Source of the DNA: Bolinopsis microptera | Lineage: Eukaryota > Ctenophora > Tentaculata > Lobata > Bolinopsidae | Assembly: GCF_026151205.1 (NCBI RefSeq) | Contig: NC_087084.1 | Coordinates: forward strand, 1,340,312 to 1,404,311 | Length of the DNA stretch: 64,000 bases | Direction of reading: 5' to 3' | Shown here: positions 58,301-64,000 of the stretch, in pieces | Layout of the letters: each line of letters opens with the position of its first letter | Position numbering within the stretch: the first letter of the stretch is position 1 | The notes under the pieces: model-generated | What the model was told of the DNA's origin: nothing | The model's input: only the letters and a program-made list of their open reading frames with translations | Database searches by the model: none | Position numbers and translations under genes: made by a program

Positions 58301-59316
58301 TGACTACTAGTATCTAACTAAATGTTTATTGTTTACCACGATCATTTCCAAGATCATTTGACAAGTACTTTTCTGAACAAAAAATTGTGTGCGTAAAATT
58401 TGGCGGAGAGGGCCCGAGGGCCGTCAACATTTTTTGTTAACAAAATTTTTGGAACCTAAAGTATGTGATATTCACAATACAAGAAACAAGTTGGGAACTA
58501 AAGTATGTGATATTCACAATACAAGTAACAAGTTGGGACCTAAAGTATGTGATATTCACAATACAAGTAACAAGTTGGGACCTAAAGTATGTGATATTCA
58601 CAATACAAGTAACAAGTTGGGACCTAAAGTATGTGATATTCACAATACAAGTAACAAGTTGAGAACTAAAGTATGTGATATTCACAATACAAGTAACAAG
58701 TTGGGACCTAAAGTATGTGATATTCCCAAGTTGGGAACTAAAGTGGGGGGGAGCCAAGTGGATATTTGTAGATATTTGTAGATTAATGTAGAACGGATAA
58801 TCCACGAAAAAACTGGATGACATTCTACAAATTTATACATTTATCTCCAAAAATTCAGTAGAATTTCTGGGCACATATTTGAGATTACATTTTTTGTAGA
58901 TAAATGTAGATATTTGTAGATTATTGTCAATGGATAATTCACGAAAATTCTACAAATTCTACAAATTTATACATTTATCTCCAAAAATTCACTAGAATTT
59001 CTGGGCACATATTTGAGATATACATTTTTTGTAGATAAATGTAGATAAATGTAGATAAATGTAGATATTTGTAGATTATTGTAATGGATAATTCACGAAA
59101 AAAGTGGATGACATTATCCAAATATCTACAAATATCCACTTGGCTCCCCCCTAAAGTATGTGATATTATTCATTATCCAACAAGTTGGGAACTAACTTTT
59201 CCTCGGGGTTGGTATCGTTGTAAGGCTCATATTCGTTCTCGGACATGTAGCCATCCTCAAACCCGCCGAATGTCATCTCGGACATTTCACTTGTAACACT
59301 CCGCATATCATCGTCA
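26737..59316 (-). CDS. EHBP1-like: EHBP1-like protein, CH and bMERB domains (5' end outside window or not found)
   Basis: Hand-built exons in transcript order: 59316-59197, 50939-50797, 38249-38132, 37888-37713, 37453-37369, 34433-34339, 33902-33849, 33450-33335, 33108-33000, 32758-32616, 32443-32344, 31954-30170, 29121-28958, 28362-28234, 27733-27571, 27072-26982 and 26845-26737. They total 3700 nt with every phase matching, giving 1232 residues plus stop. An acidic linker is followed by a CH domain (about 83-183), a long acidic Pro/Glu/Ser linker (to about 1060), a bMERB helical domain (about 1070-1215) and a C-terminal CKVS that fits a CaaX box. CH, bMERB and CaaX in this order, without LIM or FAD domains, match EHBP1 rather than MICAL or MICAL-like. 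Known EHBP1 proteins link Rab8/Rab10 membranes and EHD proteins to actin in endocytic recycling. The expected N-terminal C2 domain is not seen. No NPF motif was noticed. Confidence 0.85.
27290..27561. repeat. (CCCT)n microsatellite abutting a bMERB exon donor
   Basis: About 270 bp of CCCT/CTCT repeats. On the gene strand this is (AGGG)n beginning about 9 nt after the donor at 27570, so the nascent transcript carries a long G-run series. Confidence 0.95.
27823..28203. repeat. 9-bp minisatellite (GAAGTAGAT)
   Basis: Around 42 units with GAAGTAGAA, GTATAT and GATAAA variants. It lies in the intron just downstream of the donor at 28233. The exon's reading frame happens to stay open through it (TSS repeats) for about 130 codons, so intron retention would give a Thr/Ser-rich insert. 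Confidence 0.92.
28426..28555 (-). mobile_element. 3'-end fragment of the same LINE family as 1.6-4.5 kb
   Basis: In reverse orientation, AAAGATTAGACTTGGGCGTT and AACTATCCCTTGTTTAGAAC match 4444-4494 closely, and the end TTTAATAATAAA is the same. Only about 130 bp remain. It sits in the intron between bMERB and linker exons, same strand as the gene. Confidence 0.8.
28893..28945. repeat. AT-rich palindromic tract
   Basis: Alternating TATATAATATTATATATTA-type sequence able to form cruciforms, 15-60 nt downstream of the donor at 28957 on the gene strand. Confidence 0.75.
28958..29121 (-). CDS. EHBP1-like exon 13: proline tract and acidic stretch
   Basis: 164 nt coding NSVTSVNSEPPPPPTPAPL, then EDDMSPVEEDDSEEETNQL, ending TLDKQ at CAG|GTGATT. 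It directly precedes the bMERB helices. A PPPPPTP tract could be an SH3 or EVH1 ligand (inference). Confidence 0.75.
29122..30169. other. Intron 12 of the EHBP1-like gene
   Basis: No coding signal supported. Contains a short GTAACCAGTA array at 29884-29930. Confidence 0.6.
30170..31954 (-). CDS. EHBP1-like large exon: acidic linker with 13-residue tandem repeat
   Basis: A 1785-nt exon (595 codons, phase 1-1). It is rich in Glu, Pro, Ser and Thr, so likely disordered. Eleven copies of ETPPAVSLELLAQ (Leu/Phe variants) sit mid-exon, and TTPEQ repeats lie further on. Around SSFSPKTEAETSF near the end it is Ser/Thr-rich. A coiled-coil or motif function is not evident. Donor CTAG|GTAACT is at 30169; acceptor TTGCAG|GAATATCG is at 31955. 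Confidence 0.8.
30722..31150 (-). repeat. Coding 39-bp minisatellite (11 units of 13 codons)
   Basis: Nucleotide identity between units is almost complete, with only Leu/Phe-changing variants (GAGCTCC or GAACTCC) and a few edge changes. Unit length keeps the frame, so copy number can vary without disrupting the protein. Confidence 0.95.
31955..32060 (-). repeat. Duplicated acceptor with (ATAATGTAT)n between copies
   Basis: On the gene strand ATTGTAGGAATATCGTC occurs near 32050-32033 and ATTGCAGGAATATCGTC at 31960-31944, the latter being the exon acceptor. Between them lie eight or nine copies of a 9-bp ATACATTAT unit. Confidence 0.85.
32225..32343 (-). repeat. Duplicated exon-11 end and donor with (ATAATGTAT)n
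   Basis: CATCAGGATCTCAGGTAT is present at the real junction (about 32357-32340) and again near 32253-32236. The interval is filled by the same 9-bp ATAATGTAT unit as at 31.96 kb. Confidence 0.85.
32344..32443 (-). CDS. EHBP1-like exon 11
   Basis: 100 nt (phase 0 to 1) coding SEKISLKSDESADAIMESL and following residues to RIS. The last ~20 nt with the donor (CAGGATCTCAG|GTATA) are copied at 32237-32260. An ATAATGTAT array separates the two. Confidence 0.75.
32616..37453 (-). CDS. EHBP1-like linker exons 5-10
   Basis: Exons 37453-37369, 34433-34339, 33902-33849, 33450-33335, 33108-33000 and 32758-32616. They encode a charged basic stretch (KHKELKKSPEHKRTTPS, then a Glu/Lys/Arg-rich helix ending RASRRRPNR), then Pro/Ser-rich and acidic linker (KSPIPTPVPEVVTPTKP; DPDELMKEFQRQ; VDQQVIDAIVGAGSL). 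Each splice junction is GT-AG and in phase. QETPPAA in exon 33450-33335 resembles the tandem unit amplified in the large exon. Confidence 0.75.
32862..32992. repeat. G-rich tract (GAGGGGGG and GCCGGGGAGG)
   Basis: About 130 bp of runs of 3-6 G on the plus strand (C-runs in the gene transcript), beginning about 7 nt past the donor at 32999. Confidence 0.9.
33515..33800. repeat. Poly-G run and 30-bp minisatellite with CACGTG
   Basis: A run of more than 20 G at 33517-33539, then about nine units of roughly 28 bp containing TACCACGTGTTTACC and ACATGTAATATG. Each has a CACGTG E-box-like palindrome and an ACATGT palindrome. Intron of the EHBP1-like gene. Confidence 0.92.
34026..34326 (-). repeat. 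19-20-bp minisatellite containing donor-like sites
   Basis: About 15 units, on the gene strand AGGGTAAGTGTTTTTAATT. Every unit holds GGTAAGTG, a consensus 5' splice site, and the array starts within about 12 nt of the true donor (GAC|GTAAGTG at 34338). Confidence 0.93.
34941..35136. repeat. G-rich tandem repeat with GTCACAGTATTGG
   Basis: Irregular units of GTGTCACAGTATTGGGGGGG with long G-runs. Intron of the EHBP1-like gene. Confidence 0.88.
36130..36185 (-). mobile_element. MITE family A fragment
   Basis: GGAATCAGCGTCCAAAATAC and following ATTCGAATGG match, in reverse, the GATGTATTTT..GGACGCTGATTC segment of the copies at 4.98 and 7.63 kb. Confidence 0.4.
36686..36916 (+). CDS. Possible terminal exon on the opposite strand inside an EHBP1-like intron
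   Basis: A good acceptor (TTATGCTGCAG) precedes VELLEIKAVENTNTNQEYDL and about 56 further codons to a stop at 36914-36916. The peptide is beta-strand-like with two cysteines. Not recognised, and no upstream exon found. It may be the relic of a gene or a captured exon. Confidence 0.25.
   Translation: MQVELLEIKAVENTNTNQEYDLLSFRVPCLSGVKENCNFERVLTYYLGRYIVISLETEAYGRVTTSNLKLVAILAH
37018..37147. repeat. Second copy of the (TTCCTTGTA)n minisatellite with its upstream flank
   Basis: Eight units of TTCCTTGTA at 37076-37147. The preceding ~58 bp (TATTGTTATTATCTTAACAG through AAGATTTTAAATTTG) are nearly identical to 6730-6788. Confidence 0.9.
37148..37368 (-). repeat. Duplicated exon-5 end and donor with 14-bp minisatellite
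   Basis: 37151-37210 copies the final ~45 nt of exon 37453-37369 and its donor (ACAAACAG|GTTAG) together with flanking CCACAATTTACTATT. Between copy and exon lie ten units of CTAGCAACTGTAAC. The copy lacks an acceptor. Confidence 0.9.
37713..38249 (-). CDS. EHBP1-like exons coding the CH domain
   Basis: Exons 38249-38132 and 37888-37713. The sequence shows the calponin-homology pattern: AWASKETDSYKDIAIVDLKD, SWGDGKAFCAIIHKYCPELI, then NVKQATKAAVELGLMPSIDP and LDKLSIITFVDQLYQNFK. The DSWxDGxAFCAxIHxYxPELI block and the DKLSIITFVDQLY end are typical of single CH domains of the MICAL/EHBP1/smoothelin type. Confidence 0.9.
37962..37992. repeat. Poly-G tract
   Basis: About 27 consecutive G, roughly 75 nt upstream of the second CH exon on the gene strand. 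Confidence 0.95.
38250..39964. other. Start of the 12.5-kb intron of the EHBP1-like gene
   Basis: No coding signal. G-rich duplicated units (GGTGGAGCTGACGGGGG) at 39085-39155 and a TAG-trinucleotide tract at 39550-39660. Confidence 0.6.
41309..42926. mobile_element. Foldback element nested within the 41.2-45.8 kb element
   Basis: Ends TTAACAGGTAAAATTC and GAATTTTACCTGTTAA, flanked by AAATT at 41304-41308 and 42927-42931. Arms of about 450 bp are inverted copies. Each arm's outer ~330 bp is itself bounded by inverted TTAACAGGTAAAATTC-type ends. The loop (about 41770-42470) is unique. Confidence 0.85.
43480..45546. mobile_element. TA-flanked inverted-repeat element nested within the 41.2-45.8 kb element
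   Basis: Ends ATTGGGCAATTCCACG and CGTGGAATTGCCCAAT with TA on both sides (43478-43479 and 45547-45548). The interior is AT-rich without an open frame of note. TA target duplication fits Tc1/mariner-type movement (inference). Confidence 0.75.
48297..48863. mobile_element. TA-flanked MITE with ends CGGGTGTGTGGCCCCC
   Basis: Terminal inverted repeats include GGCCCCCAGAATATAGGT and its complement, with TA on both sides (48295-48296 and 48864-48865). Two further internal copies of the terminal motif lie near 48490 and 48661. Confidence 0.65.
48866..49958. mobile_element. Related repeat with four more CCTATATTCTGGGGGCC copies
   Basis: Copies near 49530, 49554, 49907 and 49924 in plus orientation. 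It ends GGGGGCCATATACACGTAC, like the adjacent MITE's end. The interior at about 49030-49530 is an inverted relative of the family B element at 20.5-21.4 kb. Confidence 0.6.
50527..50790. repeat. 14-bp minisatellite (CTAGCAACTGTAAC), second locus
   Basis: About 19 units, ending 6 nt from the donor of the exon at 50939-50797. It is the same unit as at 37205-37333 in another intron of the gene. Confidence 0.95.
50797..50939 (-). CDS. EHBP1-like exon with poly-Asn, running into the CH domain
   Basis: 143 nt coding EQIMREIAAIGADFRQLSSF, then seven consecutive Asn, then NDVNSHEHILI. The last residues lead into the CH domain's first helix (HILIAWASKETD). Acceptor CCCCTCAG; donor ATAG|GTCAGT is followed after 6 nt by a 14-bp minisatellite. 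Confidence 0.75.
50940..53592. other. Intron 1 of the EHBP1-like gene, proximal part
   Basis: No coding signal. Short repeats: TAGTAGTACTAAC-type at 50985-51120, a C-run of about 26 at 51931-51956, a G-run near 52482, and three ~37-bp units (CTCGCTCCTAGATTACTAGT) at 53115-53225. Confidence 0.6.
53593..54459. mobile_element. TA-flanked inverted-repeat element (family C, long copy)
   Basis: Ends CCTTATCGGACCTTATTTGG and its complement, flanked by TA at 53591-53592 and 54460-54461. Inside each end are repeated GAACGGACATTAA units in the same sense as the 24.2-kb short copy. No coding frame. Confidence 0.8.
54460..55710. other. Intron sequence without recognised features
   Basis: AT-rich. Short open stretches on both strands have no splice or domain support. 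Confidence 0.5.
55712..56006. repeat. ~41-bp minisatellite with CACGTG
   Basis: About seven units containing GTTGACATACCACGTGATGC and CCATATTAGGAGTTATTAGG. Confidence 0.93.
56007..57020. other. Intron sequence with poly-C tracts
   Basis: C-runs near 56143-56161 and 56586-56605, and a short duplicated AGGAACATTTAGTAAATGAA segment near 56725-56780. No gene. Confidence 0.5.
57022..58197. repeat. ~80-bp minisatellite array
   Basis: About 14 units, each with AAAGGAAAAACAAAGCAACT, AAAGATGGTAGAATTAACG and AGATAAGGAGGATATTTAG. Units vary in length by the AAGAAAGACAATT segment. No coding frame. Confidence 0.95.
58455..58742. repeat. 42-bp minisatellite related to the donor region of the 59.2-kb exon
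   Basis: Seven units of CTAAAGTATGTGATATTCAC, AATACAAGTAACAAG and TTGGGA. CAAGTTGGGAACTAA also forms the donor-proximal intron sequence at 59180-59195, so the array appears seeded from the splice-site flank. Confidence 0.88.
58743..59151. mobile_element. Inverted-repeat element inside the 42-bp array
   Basis: Ends GGGGGGAGCCAAGTGGATAT and ATATCCACTTGGCTCCCCCC. It is flanked by CTAAAGT on both sides, about 7 bp, matching a single 42-bp unit split by insertion. The interior is two inverted blocks of TAGATAAATGTAGATATTTG type. Non-coding. Confidence 0.8.
59197..59316 (-). CDS. EHBP1-like exon: acidic linker before the CH domain
   Basis: A 120-nt exon with acceptor TTTCAG|TGACG and donor AAAA|GTTAGT, coding DDDMRSVTSEMSEMTFGGF and a Glu/Asn/Tyr-rich stretch. 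It enters in phase 2 and leaves in phase 2, which fits the next exon at 50939. Composition matches the linker between the N-terminal C2 and CH domains of EHBP1 proteins; inferred. Confidence 0.65.
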
Positions 59317-59574
59317 CTGAAATTAAGTCATTAATTAGCTAATTAACTAATTAATTAATGAGGATACCGAAATAAAACCGGGTTTCAAGGTACCTTTTGC
59401 GAAATACAAAAAATTGTACTTTTGATCCTTAGAATCCATATTTAATATTTTGTATTCTAAACAGATATCGTTAGTCACTAGATAATATACCTTTCATATT
59501 TTAAAGTTCGAAAATGTTAATGTTTGACCAATTTATAAGTTTCAAGGTATCAAATGCCCAAATCTTATGCTAAG

Positions 59575-59672
59575 AAGGGGGTACCCCCGCTAAGATGGGG
59601 GTACCCCCGCTAAGATGGGGGTACCCCCGCTAAGAAGGGGGTACCCCCGCTAAGAAAGGGGGTACCACCGCT
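59575..59672. repeat. 18-bp repeat GGGGGTACCCCCGCTAAG
   Basis: Five units, each with the self-complementary GGGGGTACCCCC core. Confidence 0.92.
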
Positions 59673-59933
59673 AAGAATCTATAACTTGATATTTTAATAG
59701 CTTTAGTTAAATGACATTCGGAACCGGAGAAGAATTGGCAATCATGAGTCAAATCGGAAACATGCAATTTTATAATGTTCGGCACTACTTTGCGACAACT
59801 CTCCGCTCCCGGCATGTAACGGGCTGTGAGGAATGAAGCTGTTTCGTGCTGTTCATGTAGTTGAGTTGAAGAAGCGTACATTGTTGAGATGATTGACACT
59901 ATAACTAGTTGAATTTAATGCAAAAAAGGTCTC

Positions 59934-60690
<757 letters not shown>

Positions 60691-62740
60691 GGACTAAATA
60701 AGCAGAAACATCAACGGCATCACATAAATAAATTGTACACGGTTTCAGTCAATATTTTCATTAATCCCATTAATCAAGTGTATCTCAAAAAAGTCATCAT
60801 CTTAATATCCAATAACGCTCATAGCGCCATAAAGCAGATACCCAGACCCACACAATTACTTTTCCATAACAATATGCCGACAATAACGAGCTAATGGGTA
60901 TTAGCTTTTTCACTATGAAAAAAAGTTAAACAAACACGGAGAACAAGCATGCGTCCTCTAATAAAGATTTTTCTTATTCCTCCACTTGTTCCATGAACAT
61001 GATGGTGTCCTCCAGGACGAATCATTTGAGAGTCCACATTCGTCACAGTTTACCTGAATGATAGACTTCTAGATGATGGGCAATGAAACTGTCCAGCCTA
61101 TTTTGAAGGCGGGAGAGTTTGTCCGGCCACCTTGACCATAGAAATATCCTAGAGACGTTAAATTCTTGTTGTAGTCAATCCTCTTTAGTTTTTACCTTAA
61201 CAAATTTTTAACGCCCAATATCCGGCTCATGAAACATGCTTCTTCACTAAACAACTCTGTTTATATCTCATCCACTTATCCCTCAGTGCAAATTAGTTTC
61301 TTGCTTTTTGAGTGTTGTTTTGCATGCAAGTTCAGCTCAAACTTTCAAATGTGAACAGTGAGCATGCACTAGACCAAGTTGTCTTGAAGCATGAGCACAC
61401 TAAGGCTGATAAATAACCAAGATTGACTTTTTTACGTTCTACTTCTCTCTGACTTTACCCAACTTATTAGCTAGTTGGAAACTGTGCCTGAACTTATTTT
61501 TTGCATTTCAACGGGATAATTGACCTTATTTACCTTACGTCTATTGTCCCCTGTCTATTTGTCCGTTTGTCTCCCTGTCCTTTTTGGTCCTTTTTGACCT
61601 TTTTGTCCATTTTGTCCCTGTCTTTTTTGTCCTATTTTGGTCCCTTTTTTGTCCAGTCTTTTTTGTCTTTTTTGTCTTTTTTGTCTTTTTGTCCTTTTTT
61701 TCTCCTATAAATCTTTTTTTGTCCCTTTTGTCCCTCTTGTCCCTATTTGTCTTGTCTTTTGGGTTTATCAGTAAGTTTTTTGTCAGGGGGATAAAATGAC
61801 AGTGGTAACCCCCCCTAAATATACTGTTTGACATTTCCTGTAAGCTTTATACTATGAGATTTGCCACAAATGGTAGTATGTTGTCACACTTTAAATAGAT
61901 TAGATATAAGTTGACGTGGCAAAGAGTGTGCGTCTGTCGCTATTGCTCACACCAAATGGCACCTAAGTAATATGTTTTGTATGGACCACCATCTTCCATC
62001 ACGATACAAAATTAGGATTGTTAGAATTTATTGAATTAAACTTTTAGAGCAGTTGAGGTGGCGGTGTGTGCACTAATACAGTGACAGCCTACAGATTTAG
62101 AGTTGTTTTTAAGTGAGCATGAAGAAATTGGTTGTACCAATCTGATAGATCTGCACTGATGTATCCTCACGAGTTCTGAGCACAGTGCAACGAACAATTC
62201 TTTGATGTCTGTGTTAACCCACCCCAACTCACCCACAAAAGACAAAAAGATATGGAACAGATCTAAAAGCTCATGAAATGAGGAAAATAAAAAGTACAAC
62301 AACAATCATCCAGGTGGAAAAAAGTCACCAATTACCCCACTTAAAGAACTCCAATCAAATGGCGGATGGGGTCCACAACCTCAGATACCACCAGAGACTC
62401 ACTGAAAAACTATCCCAGAAGGAAAGACTATGCGCTATTATGTTTAACATGCGCACCAGGAATTAGATTCACAATCCTCAGGAGCACCCTGATAGCGTCA
62501 GGGTGAGAGAGGGAGACGGTCAAACGTATACATTGCCAGTCATGTAACTTCGATTTTAACTTGATACCTGCCACCAATCACCATGGACTATGAATTTTCT
62601 AACACATCCTTTTGATATTGGAGATATTGTAATCTCAGATCACGTGTTCATTCTTCCTTTTTTAGACAACAGTAATTTATTGACACTCACACTATAAAGG
62701 GGGGGGTGTCCATGTCCGTCATGTCCGCCATGTTCCTGTC
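60691..62740. other. Region without a supported gene
   Basis: 61560-61760 is a pyrimidine-rich TTTTTTGTC repeat. Short open stretches at 62305-62036 (minus) and 62278-62466 (plus) look protein-like but have no domain or splice support. Confidence 0.5.
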
Positions 62741-62754
62741 CTTATGATTCTATG

Positions 62755-64000
62755 AGACAACGTACGGTGTTTTTTGGGACATAGGCCGGACACGGACGGA
62801 CATAGGCGGACTCGGACGGACATTGGCGACTCTCGACGACATTGGCTGACCGGACGGACATTGGCGGACTAGGATGGACATTGGAGGACATTGGTGGACA
62901 TTGGTGGACATTAGCGACAAACATTTGAGGACTGAAGAATAACTGACGAGTACTGAAGGAATGTCTGAGAAAGGATGGCTGAGAGGCTGGCAGAGAGGAG
63001 ACTGAGGAGGATGAAACTGAGAGGATGACTGAAGGAGGAGACTCAGGATGAGGACTCCGAAGGAAGAGGAGGGAGACTCAGAGGAGGACTCAGGAGGAGG
63101 ACTAAGGAGAAATGAGAAGGAGGACTGAGGAGAAGTGAGAGGAGGAGGAGGAGGAGGAGGACTGAATTGGAGGAGAAGGGAGGGGGGACGGGGAGTGGCT
63201 GGGGAAGGAGGAGACTGATGAAGGGATGAGAGGAGGACCCAGGAGGAGGAACTGAGGAGCGAGGTAGGAGAAGAATAGAGTAGGAGGACCCAGGAGGAGG
63301 AGGAGTGAGGAGGCGACTGGTAGGAACTGAGAGGAAGGCTAGGAGATGACGAGAGGAAGAGGAGGAGGGGAGAGGAGGAGGGACTCAGGAGAAGGAGGAG
63401 ACTGAGAGACTGAGAAGGAGGAGGAGGAGGAGGACTGAATAGGAGAGGAGGAGGGGACTGGGGGAGGAATGAGGAGGAGGATGGAGGAATGAGAGAAGAT
63501 GATGAGTAGGATCTGAGGAGACTGAGGACTGAGGAGGAAAGAGGAGTAGATGAAGCGGAGAGGAGGGACCCCAGGAGAAGGACCCAGGAGGGACACGCGA
63601 ATGGAGGAGGAGAGACTGGGGAGGAGAGGATGTATGAGGACTGATTGAGGAAGGACTGAGGACGAAGAGGATGAGTTAGGAGGAGGACTGAGGAGGGAGG
63701 AGAAAGAGGACTGAGGAAGTCAGGAAGACCCAGGGGAGGAGGAGGAAAGTAAAGAGGAGGAAGCATCTAAATGTTATTTCCATTTTTGTCCGTTTATTGT
63801 TCCTTTTTTGTCCGTTTTTCCAGCTCTATTATTATGTCCGTTTTGAAAATAAGGTACCGAACGGACAAAAACATGATCCCCTAAACAGCATAAATTGAAC
63901 ATTTTATTTAGCACTTTAAGGTGTCCCATTAATGTCCGCCTATTTCCGCCTATGTCCGTCTATGCCCGCCTATGTCCGCCTATGTCGCTATGTCCGCCTA
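62755..64000. repeat. GTCCGCCTAT minisatellite flanking a purine-rich GAGGAGGA tract
   Basis: 62770-62925 has GGACATAGGCGGAC-type units and 63930-64000 has the complement (GTCCGCCTAT), so the two are inverted. Between them (62925-63775) the plus strand is almost pure purine GGAGGA/GACTGA. The Pro/Ser/Leu frame on the minus strand there is composition-driven. Confidence 0.85.

Noticed and set aside
59630-59899. Minus-strand frame upstream of the first EHBP1-like exon as a possible C2-domain exon
   Set aside because: Sequence does not show the NT-C2 pattern, no phase-compatible splice sites found, and part is the 18-bp GGTACC repeat.
62750-63766. 338-codon Pro/Ser/Leu-rich frame on the minus strand
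   Set aside because: The complement of a purine-rich GGA/GACTGA tract. Low-complexity composition keeps all frames open.

Overview
The window is eukaryotic, AT-rich metazoan nuclear DNA. Genes are split into short exons with GT-AG introns and are outnumbered by minisatellites, microsatellites and inverted-repeat transposons. The gene content (a secreted pentraxin-Ig-sushi protein and an EHBP1-type CH/bMERB protein), the tRNA-derived SINEs and a decayed non-LTR retrotransposon fit an invertebrate animal. A cnidarian or other early-branching lineage is a guess; nothing here fixes the species.

Layout. (1) 1-18.24 kb: two head-to-head paralogues of a secreted lectin-like gene. The left copy (minus strand) runs off the window edge. 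The right copy (plus, 8950-18238) can be spliced by hand into 20 exons with one unbroken 1200-codon frame: signal peptide, pentraxin domain with its HxCxSWxS signature, a long run of Ig-like domains, and a C-terminal sushi-like module. The two copies are arms of a large inverted duplication centred near 6.8 kb; a non-LTR element later entered the left arm only. A hAT-like element with a clean 8-bp target duplication lies in an intron of the right copy. (2) 18.2-24.8 kb: dispersed inverted-repeat elements, a tRNA-derived SINE, and a four-exon gene for a 132-residue secreted ten-cysteine protein. (3) 24.8-26.6 kb: a possible terminal exon on the minus strand, then repeats. (4) 26.7-59.3 kb, minus strand: the 3' part of an EHBP1-like gene, 17 exons and 1232 codons in frame. 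It has a CH domain, a long acidic linker with a 13-residue tandem repeat, a bMERB Rab-binding domain and a CaaX-like C-terminus (CKVS). Its 12.5-kb intron carries a nested stack of transposons at 40-48 kb. (5) 59.3-64 kb: microsatellite and minisatellite DNA without a gene I can support.

The most unusual signal is not a single gene. In all three spliced genes, tandem repeats sit directly against splice junctions, and several are built from duplicated exon ends together with the splice site. The clearest cases are near 13.3, 13.9, 22.8, 23.9, 32.0, 32.3, 34.3, 37.3, 50.8 and 58.5 kb. This gives arrays of extra donor- or acceptor-like sequences beside real exons, consistent with local tandem duplication seeded at exon edges. 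Whether they affect splicing cannot be seen from sequence.

The exon models were built by hand from splice-site consensus and phase continuity. No alignment or RNA evidence was available.
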